The notes under the pieces: model-generated | What the model saw: only the letters and a program-made list of their open reading frames with translations | What the model was told of the DNA's origin: nothing | Database searches by the model: none | Translations under genes and position numbers: made by a program | Assembly (NCBI RefSeq): GCF_026341775.1 | Contig: NZ_JAPEOB010000003.1 | Span: 806,001-870,000, forward strand | Direction of reading: 5' to 3' | DNA length: 64,000 nucleotides | Source: Streptomyces sp. NBC_00654 | GTDB lineage: Bacteria > Actinomycetota > Actinomycetes > Streptomycetales > Streptomycetaceae | Shown: positions 24,726 to 32,648 of the stretch, in pieces | How positions within the stretch are numbered: the stretch's first letter is position 1 | Layout: every line of letters begins with the position of its first letter

Positions 24726-25589
24726 ATGCCCGACCAGGCAGATGCACGAGAAACAGATACACAAGAAGAAAAGACCGACGCGCGGGACATACGGACGAGC
24801 GGGGCGGGCGGAACGCGTACGGCGCCGCCCGCCGTTCATGTGCGGGGGCTGTGGAAGCGGTTCGGGGAACAGGTCGCGGTGGCGGGCATCGACCTGGAGC
24901 TGCCCGCGGGCAAGTTCATCGGGCTGGTGGGGCCCAACGGGGCGGGAAAGACCACCACACTGTCGATGGTCACCGGTCTGCTCCGGCCCGACATGGGGCA
25001 GGTCGAGGTCGCGGGCCACGATGTGTGGACGGACCCGGTCGAGGTGAAGTCCCGGATCGGCGTACTGCCGGAGGGGCTGCGGCTCTTCGAGCGGCTGTCG
25101 GGACGTGAGCTTCTCGCGTACACCGGACGGCTGCGCGGGCTGCCGGGGGACGAGGTGGACAAGCGGGCGGCCCAGTTGCTGGACGTTCTGGATCTCGCGG
25201 GGTCCCAGCACAAACTGGTCGTGGACTACTCCACCGGCATGCGGAAGAAGATCGGGCTCGCCTCCGCCCTGCTGCACAACCCCGAAGTGCTCTTCCTCGA
25301 CGAGCCCTTCGAGGGCGTCGACCCGGTGTCGGCACAGACCATTCGCGGGGTTCTGGAGCGGTACACCCGCTCCGGGGCGACCGTCGTCTTCTCCAGCCAT
25401 GTGATGGAACTGGTCGAGTCGCTGTGCGACTGGGTGGCCGTCATGGCCGCGGGCCGGATCAAGGCGCAAGGCACCCTCGCCGAGGTGCGCGGCGACGCGC
25501 CCTCGTTGCAGAGCGCCTTCCTGGAACTGGTCGGCGCGGGCGGCCGGGACACCGCGGACTCCCTGGACTGGCTGGGCGGTGCCCGATGA
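24726..25589 (+). CDS. ABC transporter ATP-binding protein
   Basis: A 287-residue ATPase subunit. Walker A is GPNGAGKT (residues 69-76), the signature is YSTGMRKKI, Walker B is EVLFLDEPFEGVDP, and the H-loop is VFSSHVME. The 38-residue N-terminal extension is polar and unrelated to the family core. Its TGA overlaps the ATG of the permease gene, so the two are translated together. The subfamily resembles two-component exporters (CcmA/DrrA type) rather than importers, and no substrate-binding protein is adjacent. The substrate is unknown. Confidence 0.93.
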   Translation: MPDQADARETDTQEEKTDARDIRTSGAGGTRTAPPAVHVRGLWKRFGEQVAVAGIDLELPAGKFIGLVGPNGAGKTTTLSMVTGLLRPDMGQVEVAGHDVWTDPVEVKSRIGVLPEGLRLFERLSGRELLAYTGRLRGLPGDEVDKRAAQLLDVLDLAGSQHKLVVDYSTGMRKKIGLASALLHNPEVLFLDEPFEGVDPVSAQTIRGVLERYTRSGATVVFSSHVMELVESLCDWVAVMAAGRIKAQGTLAEVRGDAPSLQSAFLELVGAGGRDTADSLDWLGGAR

Positions 25590-27229
25590 GCGTGCTCGAC
25601 GCCCCGGCGGGTGCCGCGGCCCCGGCCGGCCGGGGCGAGAGCCTCGTCTCCGTCTTCGTACGGCTCAAACTGACGCTCCTGCGCAACGGGCTGCGGCAGT
25701 CCTCCGGACGGCGGGCCGCGTTCATCGCCTCCCTCGTCGTCACCCTGCTGCTCGCCGCGAGCCAGGTGCTCGGGCTGATCCTGCTGCGCGGCAACGAGCA
25801 GGTGGGCACCCTCGTCGTGCTGCTCACCGGGGTGGTGGCGCTCGGCTGGGCCGTGCTGCCGCTGTTCTTCCCCAGCGGCGACGAGACGCTCGACCCGAGC
25901 AGGCTGGTGATGCTGCCACTGCGGCCCCGCCCGCTGGTCCGGGCGCTACTGGTGGCCTCTCTGGTCGGCATCGGCCCGCTGTTCACGCTCTGCCTGTTCC
26001 TCGGCTCGGTGCTGGCTCTGGCGCACGGGGCGGCGGCCGTGGTGTTCGCGGTGATCGCGGTTCCGCTGACGCTGCTGATCTGTGTGGCGCTCGCCCGGTC
26101 CGTGGCCACGGCCAACATCCGGCTGCTGACCTCGCGCAAGGGCCGCGACCTGGCGGTACTGAGCGGTCTGGTGATCGCGGTGGGCATCCAGTTCGTCAAC
26201 TTCGGGGCGCAGCGGCTCGGGCAGGCGGGCGGGCTCGGCGCGCTGGAACCGGCTGCGGACGTGGCGCGCTGGCTGCCCGCGGCCTCGGCGATCGCCTCGG
26301 TGGACGCCGCCTCGGACGGTGCGTACGGACCGGCCCTCGCGCAGCTGCTGATCTCGGTGGTGGCCCTGGGGGTGCTGCTGTGGCTGTGGCAGCGGAGCCT
26401 GGTGAAGCTGATGACGGCACCGGACGGTTCGACGCTGGTCGCGGCGGAGCCCTCGCGCAAGGGGTCCGGCTCCGGACGCACGGGGCTCGCCGGGCTGCTG
26501 CCGGAGGGCCGAACGGCCACGGTGATGCAGCGCAGTCTGCGGTACGTGGCACGGGACCCGAAGACCAAGGCGGCCTGGGTGACGGCGCTGGCGATCGGGA
26601 TGATCGTGCCGGTGCTCAACGCGGTGCAGGGGGCGGGTTCGGTCTACTTCGCGTGCTTCGCCGCCGGGATGCTCGGCATGCAGATGTACAACCAGTTCGG
26701 CCAGGACACCTCCGCGTTCTGGATCGTGGCCCTGTCGATCTCCTCGGCCCGGGACGCGTACGTCGAGCTGCGGGCGCGGGCCCTGGCCCTGCTGCTGATC
26801 ACCCTGCCGTACACGATTCTGGTGGCCGTGGTGACAGCGGCGGTGCTGGGCGACTGGCGGTCGCTCCCCGGGGTGGTGGGGCTGTCGTTCGCCCTGCTCG
26901 GCGCGATGCTGGCGACCGGCGCGGTGGCCTCCGCGACCTACCCGTACTCGATTCCGCAGGACGGCGCGTTCAAGAACGTGGTGCCGGGGCAGGGCGGGCT
27001 CGCCTGGATCTCGATCCTGGGCGGAATGGTGGCCTCGGCACTGCTGGCGGCGCCGGTGATCGCCCTGACGGTCTGGATGCACGCGTCGGACCGGCAGGAC
27101 GCGTTGTGGCTGCTGATACCGGTGGGCGCGGTGTACGGGGCCCTCATCGGCTGGGCCGGGCTGCGGCTGGCCGCCCCGCGCACGGCGGACCGGCTGCCGG
27201 AGATCCTGACCGCGGTCAGCAAGGGCTGA
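25586..27229 (+). CDS. ABC transporter permease
   Basis: A 547-residue integral membrane protein with about a dozen hydrophobic segments. Early helices include AAFIASLVVTLLLAASQVLG; the late ones are near VVGLSFALLGAMLATGAVAS. A cytoplasmic loop around residues 285-320 carries the charged stretch SRKGSGSGRTGL. It partners the ATPase encoded immediately upstream (ATGA overlap). The large size and two-part helix distribution suggest a fused half-transporter pair. It probably exports a hydrophobic or antibiotic-like compound; this is inferred from the subfamily only. Confidence 0.88.
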   Translation: MSVLDAPAGAAAPAGRGESLVSVFVRLKLTLLRNGLRQSSGRRAAFIASLVVTLLLAASQVLGLILLRGNEQVGTLVVLLTGVVALGWAVLPLFFPSGDETLDPSRLVMLPLRPRPLVRALLVASLVGIGPLFTLCLFLGSVLALAHGAAAVVFAVIAVPLTLLICVALARSVATANIRLLTSRKGRDLAVLSGLVIAVGIQFVNFGAQRLGQAGGLGALEPAADVARWLPAASAIASVDAASDGAYGPALAQLLISVVALGVLLWLWQRSLVKLMTAPDGSTLVAAEPSRKGSGSGRTGLAGLLPEGRTATVMQRSLRYVARDPKTKAAWVTALAIGMIVPVLNAVQGAGSVYFACFAAGMLGMQMYNQFGQDTSAFWIVALSISSARDAYVELRARALALLLITLPYTILVAVVTAAVLGDWRSLPGVVGLSFALLGAMLATGAVASATYPYSIPQDGAFKNVVPGQGGLAWISILGGMVASALLAAPVIALTVWMHASDRQDALWLLIPVGAVYGALIGWAGLRLAAPRTADRLPEILTAVSKG

Positions 27230-27242
27230 CCGGGCGGGGCGC

Positions 27243-27268
27243 CGTCGGCGGGTGGTGCGCCGCCGACG
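27243..27268. terminator. hairpin between convergent genes
   Basis: CGTCGGCGG (27243-27251) pairs with CCGCCGACG (27260-27268) around an 8-nt loop. It lies 14 bp after the permease stop and before the convergent hydrolase stop. There is no U-tract, which is usual for Streptomyces terminators. Confidence 0.5.
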
Positions 27269-27338
27269 CGCGGTGAGCGGCCGGCGGGCGGGGGCCCGGT
27301 CACCGTGCCGGGCCCTGCCGCCGACTGCGGGCTACGGG

Positions 27339-28265
27339 CTACGGCGCCACCGGCTCCCGCTCGCCCCGGGCGTCCTCGGCCAGTTGCTCCAGGAACGGCT
27401 CCACCGCCGCCCGCCAGCCCTCCGGCTGGTCGTAGTGGACGAGGTGTCCGGCGTCCGCCACCTCCGCGTACTGTCCGCGGGGCAGGACGCGGACCATCTC
27501 CTGGGCCTCGGCCCGGCCCAGCTCCCCGTCCAGGCCGCGCAGCACGAGGACCGGGCACCGGACCTGAGCCAGCTCCTCCCAGTGCGCGTCGAAGACCCAG
27601 GTCGCCCGGGACTTGAGCATCTGACGGCGGGAGAACACGGGGCGCCAGCCGTCCGCCCGCTCGGCCATCACCTCGGCGTAGAACTCACCGCGGGACGGGT
27701 TCGGCCGCTCCACCCAGGGATCGTCCTCCCCGAACCACTTCCGTACGTCGGCGAGCGTCGCGAAGGGGACGGGCCAGGAGTCGAACCAGTCGCCCCACTC
27801 CCGCTGGGAGGCGGCACCGATGGCGGAGGCCCGCATGTCGCAGATGACCAGGGCCCGGACGAGGTCGGGGCGCTTGGCGGCGAGCTGCCAGCCGGTGAGG
27901 GCGCCCATCGCGTGTCCGATGACGGTGACGGGGCCGAGGCCCAGCTGCTCGACGGCGGCCTCGGCGTCGGCGACGTAGGCGTCACGGGTGTACGGCCCGT
28001 CCGCAGGCTTCTCGCTGCGGCCGTGGCCCCGCTGGTCGAGGCCGACCGCGCGGTGCCGCTCGGCGAGCCAGCGGGCCGTGGCGGCCCAGTGGGAGGCCCG
28101 GCCCATCAGTCCGTGCAGCAGTAAGACTCCCGGCGCGCGCTCCGCCTCCGCGCGTCCTTTGGGCGGATCGGCGAACTCCCACGCCGCGAGACGTACACCG
28201 TGGGATCCGGTCACATCGATGCGCTTCACCACAAGCCCTGGCACCCCCTTCTGGTCCTCGATCAC
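27339..28265 (-). CDS. alpha/beta-hydrolase-fold protein with Ala in place of the nucleophile
   Basis: A 308-residue alpha/beta-hydrolase. The oxyanion region LLLHGLMGRASHW, the acid region VLVLRGLDGELG and the C-terminal histidine ADAGHLVHY are all present. The nucleophile elbow, however, reads IGHAMGALTG, with Ala (GCG codon near 27908) where Ser, Asp or Cys is expected. It may therefore be a binding protein, a pseudo-enzyme or a mechanistic variant. The start is uncertain: GTG at 28265 gives 308 residues but has no clear ribosome-binding site, and GTG codons at 28232 and 28229 are alternatives. A LexA-like box lies 26 bp upstream. Confidence 0.85.
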   Translation of the reverse strand: MIEDQKGVPGLVVKRIDVTGSHGVRLAAWEFADPPKGRAEAERAPGVLLLHGLMGRASHWAATARWLAERHRAVGLDQRGHGRSEKPADGPYTRDAYVADAEAAVEQLGLGPVTVIGHAMGALTGWQLAAKRPDLVRALVICDMRASAIGAASQREWGDWFDSWPVPFATLADVRKWFGEDDPWVERPNPSRGEFYAEVMAERADGWRPVFSRRQMLKSRATWVFDAHWEELAQVRCPVLVLRGLDGELGRAEAQEMVRVLPRGQYAEVADAGHLVHYDQPEGWRAAVEPFLEQLAEDARGEREPVAP

Positions 28266-28290
28266 CGTATGGACGCGTCCCGCCAGACTA

Positions 28291-28306
28291 TCGAACTCTT
28301 ATTCGA
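28291..28306. promoter_or_regulatory. LexA (SOS)-like box
   Basis: TCGAACTCTTATTCGA matches the actinobacterial SOS box TCGAAC-N4-GTTCGA at 11 of 12 defined positions. It sits 26 bp upstream of the hydrolase start, where a repressor would block transcription. I saw no other copy in the window. Confidence 0.5.
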
Positions 28307-28771
28307 AAGCTGGGGTCCGCCATGCAACACCCCACGTTCGAGTGACCACCCCCGAGGATTGATGCCCGCCGCCGAGGGGAGATCTTCTCCGGGAGGCGGG
28401 CCGCTCGGGGAAAACGGTCCGTAGGGAATGACCTTGAGAGCTCGGGGCTCCGGGTCAGCACGGGGGAGGACCGGCCCCGGCGCCCTCCGGCGCCGGGGCC
28501 GCCCCCTGTTCCGGAGGAGCCGGGCGCGCGCCTCCGAGCGCCCGGCCCGCTCCGTACGACAACGATGGCAAGCGGCAGCCGGGGCCGGTCCGTGACAAGG
28601 GCGTACGGGAGCGCGGCAGCCACCTTCCGGTGCACATGCCAGTACGACGGGCGCATTCCCTGCTCCCTCCCCGACCGCGCGGCCGAACCCGGCCGGCACC
28701 CTCAGGTCATATGCCTGGCCTCAGCCTGGCACGCGAGGCGCGCGGGCGCTGCAATTCCGGACGGAAAACAG
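28307..28771. other. gene-poor region upstream of the hydrolase and downstream of dmdR1
   Basis: No convincing gene is found here. A 13-bp GC hairpin, CGGCCCCGGCGCC (28472-28484) with GGCGCCGGGGCCG (28489-28501), lies in the middle. The right part carries the dmdR1 terminator described separately. Confidence 0.5.
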
Positions 28772-28811
28772 AAAGCGGGCGTTACGGCTCGGTTGCCGTA
28801 ACGCCCGCTTT
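28772..28811 (-). terminator. strong terminator of dmdR1
   Basis: A perfect 17-bp stem, AAAGCGGGCGTTACGGC with GCCGTAACGCCCGCTTT, closes a 6-nt loop. Read on the minus strand it is followed by a T-rich stretch (TTTCTGTTTTCC). It lies about 160 bp downstream of the dmdR1 stop and is the best intrinsic terminator in the window. Confidence 0.85.
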
Positions 28812-28940
28812 CCCTGTTCCGTGCAGCGCTCCGCGTACGCGGAACACACCGTTACACGCGCCCCCGCCGCACGCCGGGCGCATACGCGGGGCACCCGCCC
28901 CCGCCGGCGCCCCCGTCAGCGCTCCGGTCGCCGCGCCGGC

Positions 28941-28972
28941 CGGCGCGGTGCGGCGCGGTGCGGCGCGGCGCG
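28941..28972. repeat. short GCGGCGCGGT tandem repeats after dmdR1
   Basis: About three copies of a 10-bp unit (GGCGCGGTGC type) end at the dmdR1 stop codon. They are probably simple GC slippage in the 3' untranslated region. Confidence 0.6.
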
Positions 28973-29665
28973 TCAGCGCTTGGCGACGAACACGTGCGAC
29001 GCGACCTCGGCGTCCAGCTCGGCCGCCTCCCCGCTGGAGCCGACGAGCACACCGCCGGGCGACTCCGTCACGCTGACCACGGAGCCGGGCTGCACGCCCG
29101 CCCGCCGCAGCGTGTACATCAGCTGGGCGTCGGTCTGGATCGGCTCCCCGATCCGCCGCACCACCACCGTCTTGCCCTCCGCCCCCGGGTCGAGGTCGGC
29201 CAGGCTCACCATGCCCTCGTCCAGGAACGGATCGGCCTCGGCCTTCTCGCCCAGCTCCTCCAGACCCGGGATGGGGTTCCCGTACGGAGACTCCGTGGGG
29301 TGCCGCAGCAGCTCCAGCACCCGGCGCTCCACGGCCTCGCTCATCACGTGCTCCCAGCGGCACGCCTCCGCGTGGACCTGCTCCCACTCCAGGCCGATCA
29401 CGTCGACGAGCAGGCATTCGGCCAGCCGGTGCTTGCGCATCACGCGCGTCGCGAGCCTGCGGCCCTCGTCGGTCAGCTCCAGGTGACGGTCGCCCGCGAC
29501 CTGCACGAGCCCGTCGCGCTCCATGCGGGCCACCGTCTGGCTGACCGTAGGACCGCTCTGGTCCAGCCGTTCAGCGATCCGGGCGCGCATGGGGACCACG
29601 CCTTCCTCTTCGAGTTCGAGGATGGTGCGGAGATACATCTCCGTGGTGTCGATCAGTCCGGACAT
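28973..29665 (-). CDS. dmdR1: DtxR/IdeR-family iron-dependent repressor
   Basis: A 230-residue ferrous-iron-activated repressor; in Streptomyces this type controls siderophore and iron-uptake genes through 19-bp iron boxes. The winged helix spans about residues 1-70 (RARIAERLDQSGPTVSQTVA as recognition region). The metal-binding/dimer domain includes HRLAECLLVDVIGLEWEQVH and CRWEHVMSEAVERRV, with the ligand Cys, Glu and His residues in place. An SH3-like domain ends the protein. The ATG at 29663-29665 is preceded by GAGGGG; upstream extension is unsupported. Position and length match the S. coelicolor dmdR1 product as I recall it. It diverges from the SIS-domain gene. Confidence 0.92.
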   Translation of the reverse strand: MSGLIDTTEMYLRTILELEEEGVVPMRARIAERLDQSGPTVSQTVARMERDGLVQVAGDRHLELTDEGRRLATRVMRKHRLAECLLVDVIGLEWEQVHAEACRWEHVMSEAVERRVLELLRHPTESPYGNPIPGLEELGEKAEADPFLDEGMVSLADLDPGAEGKTVVVRRIGEPIQTDAQLMYTLRRAGVQPGSVVSVTESPGGVLVGSSGEAAELDAEVASHVFVAKR

Positions 29666-29788
29666 ACGTGCCCCTCGATGCTGTGACAAGAAAACGTCGT
29701 GCGATGGCCCTCCACCAATTCTGACGCATACCGCCGACAACCGTGCCGCGCCGACCGAAGGCCGTGTGGCCGAGCCTCGCGGGTGCTA

Positions 29789-29818
29789 TTGACAGGTCAC
29801 TGGTCCAGACCGCAACGT
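29789..29818 (+). promoter_or_regulatory. promoter of the SIS-domain gene with DasR-like operator
   Basis: TTGACA (29789-29794) and CAACGT (29813-29818) form a -35/-10 pair with an 18-bp spacer. Between them ACTGGTCCAGACCGCA (29799-29814) matches the palindromic DasR site AGTGGTCTAGACCACT at 12 of 16 positions, with the core TGGTC-AGACC intact. DasR binding here would block the promoter. Confidence 0.6.
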
Positions 29819-29864
29819 GATCGGCGGCACGGACACCCCCACCCCGCCGAAAGGGCTCTCTCCG

Positions 29865-30620
29865 ATGAGCGACAGCAAGCTGGCCGGTCAGTTCTTCGAC
29901 GCTGCGATCGGCCTGTTGACGCGCGTGCGCGACGAGGAGTCCGACAGCATCGCGGCCGCCGGTGCCGCCATCGCCGACACCGTGGCGGCGGGCGGCCGGC
30001 TCTTCGCCTTCGGCGCCGGGCACTCCTCCCTCGCCGCCCAGGACGTCGTCTACCGGGCGGGCGGGATGGCCCTGATGAATCCGCTCGTGGTGCCGGGCAC
30101 GATGGGTGTCGACGTCATGCCCGCCACGCTCGGCTCCGCACTGGAGCGGGTGGACGGGCTCGCCTCGGCGGTGCTGGACTCCAGCCCCGCCGCCTCCGGC
30201 GACGTACTCGTGATCATCTCGCTCTCCGGGCGCAACTCGCTGCCCGTCGAGATGGCCCAGAACGCCCGCGCGCTCGGACTGAAGGTCATCGGGGTCACCT
30301 CGGTCGCCTACACGGAGGGCACCCGCTCACGGCACGCCTCGGGCGGCTTCCTGCGGGACCACTGCGACATCGTGCTCGACAGCAAGATCGCGATCGGCGA
30401 CGCGGAGCTGACGATCGACGGCGTCGAGGCGCCGTTCGCGCCCGCCTCCACGGTCGTCACCAGCGCGCTGATGCAGGCGATGATGGCCGCCGCCGCCGAG
30501 GCGCTGGTGGCCCGGGGGATCGAACCGCCGCTGCTGCGCTCGGGCAACGTCGACGGCGGTCACGAGTGGAACGGGCGGGTCATGACCGAGTACGCGGACC
30601 GGATCTTCTACCGCCACTGA
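29865..30620 (+). CDS. SIS-domain sugar-phosphate-binding protein
   Basis: A 251-residue SIS (sugar isomerase) fold protein of the group that binds phosphorylated amino sugars. The nucleotide-fold core is RLFAFGAGHSSLAAQDVVYR and the phosphosugar-binding loop is VLVIISLSGRNSLPVEMA (SxSG type). The C-terminal half has ALMQAMMAAAAEALV. It begins at the ATG at 29865, after AAAGGG. It is a stand-alone domain without the amidotransferase half of GlmS and without a helix-turn-helix, so it is probably an isomerase or etherase-like enzyme rather than a regulator. The DasR-like promoter site links it to N-acetylglucosamine metabolism; the reaction is unknown. Confidence 0.88.
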   Translation: MSDSKLAGQFFDAAIGLLTRVRDEESDSIAAAGAAIADTVAAGGRLFAFGAGHSSLAAQDVVYRAGGMALMNPLVVPGTMGVDVMPATLGSALERVDGLASAVLDSSPAASGDVLVIISLSGRNSLPVEMAQNARALGLKVIGVTSVAYTEGTRSRHASGGFLRDHCDIVLDSKIAIGDAELTIDGVEAPFAPASTVVTSALMQAMMAAAAEALVARGIEPPLLRSGNVDGGHEWNGRVMTEYADRIFYRH

Positions 30621-30704
30621 TTCCCGGTCCGCCACTGATTCCCGGAACGCCTCTGCTCCCCGGAACGCCTCTGCTCCCTTCCCGGAACGCCGCTGATTCC
30701 CGGA
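30611..30704. repeat. five tandem copies of an 18-bp unit starting at the SIS stop codon
   Basis: Units begin at 30611, 30629, 30647, 30665 (22 bp, with a 4-bp insertion) and 30687, of the form CCGCCACTGATTCCCGG. The first unit includes the last codons and stop of the SIS gene. The array fills the convergent gap toward the PAS gene. Confidence 0.85.
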
Positions 30705-30732
30705 CCGCTACCGGACGCCGAGGCCCGGTTCC

Positions 30733-32121
30733 TCAGCCGTCGGCGGCGAGCAGCTGGTGCAGATCCACGGCGGACGCCACCCGGACCGCCACGCTCTCCG
30801 CGTACATCGCGTCCGGGCGTTCGAACGCGACACGATTCGCCGCCCGCAGGAACGTCACCACGCCCAGGGTCCGCCCCCGGCTCCGGAGCACCGTGCACAG
30901 GGCGTGCGCCGCGTCCCGGGGCCACTGCCGCTCCACCGCCCACGCCCCGCCCGCCGCATCCGCACCCGCGCTCGTCCGTACCGTGCCGACGCGGTCCACC
31001 GCCTGGAGGGCCGGGTGGCCGGGACCGTAGCGCGCCGGGGCGGCGCCCCCCGACACCGGCAGGCACGGGCCCGGCGCGTCGGCGGGTGTCGCGGCCGTCC
31101 GCACCAGCCGCTCCCCCGCCAGCAGGTCGACCAGCACATGGTCGGCGAACCCGGCGAGGGCGAAGTCCAGCGAGGATGTCGCGGCCTCCATCGGGTCCTC
31201 GCACTCGGAGGCCGCCCGCGCGGCCCGGTGGAGCTGGTTGGCCCGGAAGCGCACCCGGTCCGCGTCCTGCTCGGCCAGCTTCGCCCGGGTCACGTCCTGG
31301 AACAGCCAGCCCACCCCCAGCGGCACCGGCTCCTCGGTCAGCGGTGAGGCCAGCCGCACGAACCCGCTGCGCCAGCAGCGCCGCCGGTCCCCCTCCGCCG
31401 CCCGCAGGGTCACCCAGGTCTCGGTGGGGACGGCGGGCGCCCCCTCGGCGAGCACATGCTGCAACGCGCCCTCCAGATCCTCGACGCCCTGGACGACGAG
31501 GTCGCCCAGCGGCCGCCCCAGCAGGGTCGTACGGCCGCCGCCCAGCGCGCGTGCCGCGTAGGAGTTGAGGACGGTGGGCCGCAGATCCACATCGACCAGG
31601 ACCACACCCCAGGACGCGTCCTGGAACAGCGCCTCGCTGAGTGCGATCGACCGCTCCAGGTCTATCTGGGCGTGGACCTCGCTGAACGCGCAGTACACCC
31701 CGGCCGGTTTCCCGTCCGCGCCGCGCACCCCGGCCGACTGGGTCCGTACGAGCACCCGGCCGCCGTCCTTGCGCAGCAGCGCGAATTCGTGCACCAGACG
31801 CCCCGGCGCGGACATGGCGGCCATCAGCCGCTCCCGTACCTCGTCCGCGTCGGCCCGGCGCACGGCCCAGCCCGCGAATCCGGTCCGGCCCACCGCCTCG
31901 TCGGCGGACCAGCCGAGAATCCGCTCGGCCTCACGGTTCCAGTGGGTGATCGTGCCGCCCGCGTCGAACGCGCACAGGGCGGCGTCCATCCCGTCGAGCA
32001 GCGCGGCGAGCAGTTCGGACCCGGGGACCGTGGCGCCGTCCGGGGCCGCCGGGGCCGCGCTCACGGGGTCCTCCTCCGGCCCGAGAGCGTCGGTGGTCCC
32101 ACTGCTCCTGGAAGCACTCAC
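30733..32121 (-). CDS. PAS-domain signalling protein with GAF-like C-terminus
   Basis: A 462-residue cytosolic sensor, read from the GTG at 32119-32121, which has a perfect GGGAGG 6 nt upstream. A first PAS domain covers about residues 35-140 (TITHWNREAERILGWSADEA, then HEFALLRKDGGRVLVRTQS), and a second about 150-270 (VLVDVDLRPTVLNSYAARAL, DVTRAKLAEQDADR). The last 190 residues resemble a GAF domain (LDFALAGFADHVLVDLLAGE). Unlike many Streptomyces relatives it has no PP2C phosphatase or kinase output at the C-terminus, so the output mechanism is unclear. It faces the candidate small RNA at 32453. Confidence 0.85.
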   Translation of the reverse strand: MSASRSSGTTDALGPEEDPVSAAPAAPDGATVPGSELLAALLDGMDAALCAFDAGGTITHWNREAERILGWSADEAVGRTGFAGWAVRRADADEVRERLMAAMSAPGRLVHEFALLRKDGGRVLVRTQSAGVRGADGKPAGVYCAFSEVHAQIDLERSIALSEALFQDASWGVVLVDVDLRPTVLNSYAARALGGGRTTLLGRPLGDLVVQGVEDLEGALQHVLAEGAPAVPTETWVTLRAAEGDRRRCWRSGFVRLASPLTEEPVPLGVGWLFQDVTRAKLAEQDADRVRFRANQLHRAARAASECEDPMEAATSSLDFALAGFADHVLVDLLAGERLVRTAATPADAPGPCLPVSGGAAPARYGPGHPALQAVDRVGTVRTSAGADAAGGAWAVERQWPRDAAHALCTVLRSRGRTLGVVTFLRAANRVAFERPDAMYAESVAVRVASAVDLHQLLAADG

Positions 32122-32417
32122 TCCGTACCTCCCGCAGGACGTGTCGGCCCTGGGGCCGCTCGTGTGGATCAGGCCGGGCCGGCGTGCCGCGCCCGGCTCC
32201 CCGATCCTGCCCGATCCCGGCGGAAGACCCTGGCCGCGCGTGGTGCCGCACGCATTACCGCACGTCACACCATTCAACTCGAACGTGACCCGGAGCACAG
32301 CCACTTCACCGAAATCCGGCCGACCCCTTCGGCTCCTCCCGGCGTCGGCGGGAGTTCACCTCCGAGCGCGACGGGGCCTCGGTGCCGAACCCGCCCCTGG
32401 GCCCTGGATTAAATAGG
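32122..32417. other. intergenic region upstream of the PAS gene
   Basis: This 296-bp region contains the PAS gene promoter on the minus strand and ends at the promoter of the small RNA on the plus strand. The right part, around 32370-32420, is less GC-rich. No gene is seen. Confidence 0.45.
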
Positions 32418-32447
32418 TTGAGGCTCCCGGGCGGGGTTTCCTAGGCT
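32418..32447 (+). promoter_or_regulatory. promoter of the candidate small RNA
   Basis: TTGAGG (32418-32423) and TAGGCT (32442-32447) are separated by 18 bp, a good match to the principal Streptomyces sigma factor. Transcription is predicted near 32453-32455. Confidence 0.65.
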
Positions 32448-32478
32448 GAAGGCACACAAGAGAGGAGGTGTTCCGGAA

Positions 32479-32517
32479 GTGATTTATCTTCGGACTCGTG
32501 AGGTGGCTGCGGGCTGA
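32479..32517 (+). CDS. 12-residue peptide ORF in the small RNA
   Basis: The GTG at 32479 follows AGGAGG (32463-32468) with 10 nt spacing and encodes MIYLRTREVAAG before TGA. The ribosome-binding site is far stronger than average and begins only about 10 nt after the predicted transcript start, so the ORF is likely translated. Its composition does not suggest amino-acid-attenuation runs, apart from two Arg codons. It overlaps, in another frame, a longer GTG frame at 32498 that I reject. Confidence 0.5.
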   Translation: MIYLRTREVAAG

Positions 32518-32577
32518 CGCCCGTTGTCGCGCTCTTGCAGTGCCGGCCGGTCATCGGCCAATCCCAAGCAGTCACCG

Positions 32578-32648
32578 ACCCGCAGGCTCGCCGGTAAGTC
32601 CGGCCGGCCCCTCCGCAAGGAGGGACCAGAGCCTGCGGGTTTCTGCGT
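32578..32648 (+). terminator. three-way-junction terminator of the small RNA
   Basis: A 12-bp closing stem with two internal hairpins, followed by TTTCTGCG. Because the stem is symmetrical it may also end pdxH transcription arriving from the right, whose stop codon is at 32726. Confidence 0.65.

Larger units (their letters stand above)
32453..32648 (+). ncRNA. candidate stand-alone structured RNA of about 195 nt
   Basis: Predicted from a good promoter, an internal 12-codon ORF and a structured 3' end that doubles as a terminator. The 3' structure is a three-way junction. Stem 1 is ACCCGCAGGCTC (32578-32589) with GAGCCTGCGGGT (32629-32640), a perfect 12 bp. Stem 2 is GCCGG (32590-32594) with CCGGC after TAAGT. 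Stem 3 is CCCTCC-GCAA-GGAGGG (32609-32624), capped by a GNRA tetraloop. TTTCTGCG follows. A further stem, GGCCG..CGGCC, lies near 32545-32560. The next gene on the right (pdxH) is convergent, so nothing is obviously controlled in cis. It could be a trans-acting RNA, a small mRNA, or a decayed attenuator. Confidence 0.6.

Noticed and set aside
29666..29860. DtxR-type iron box for autoregulation of dmdR1
   Set aside because: No TTAGGTTAGGCTAACCTAA-like palindrome is present in the dmdR1/SIS gap.
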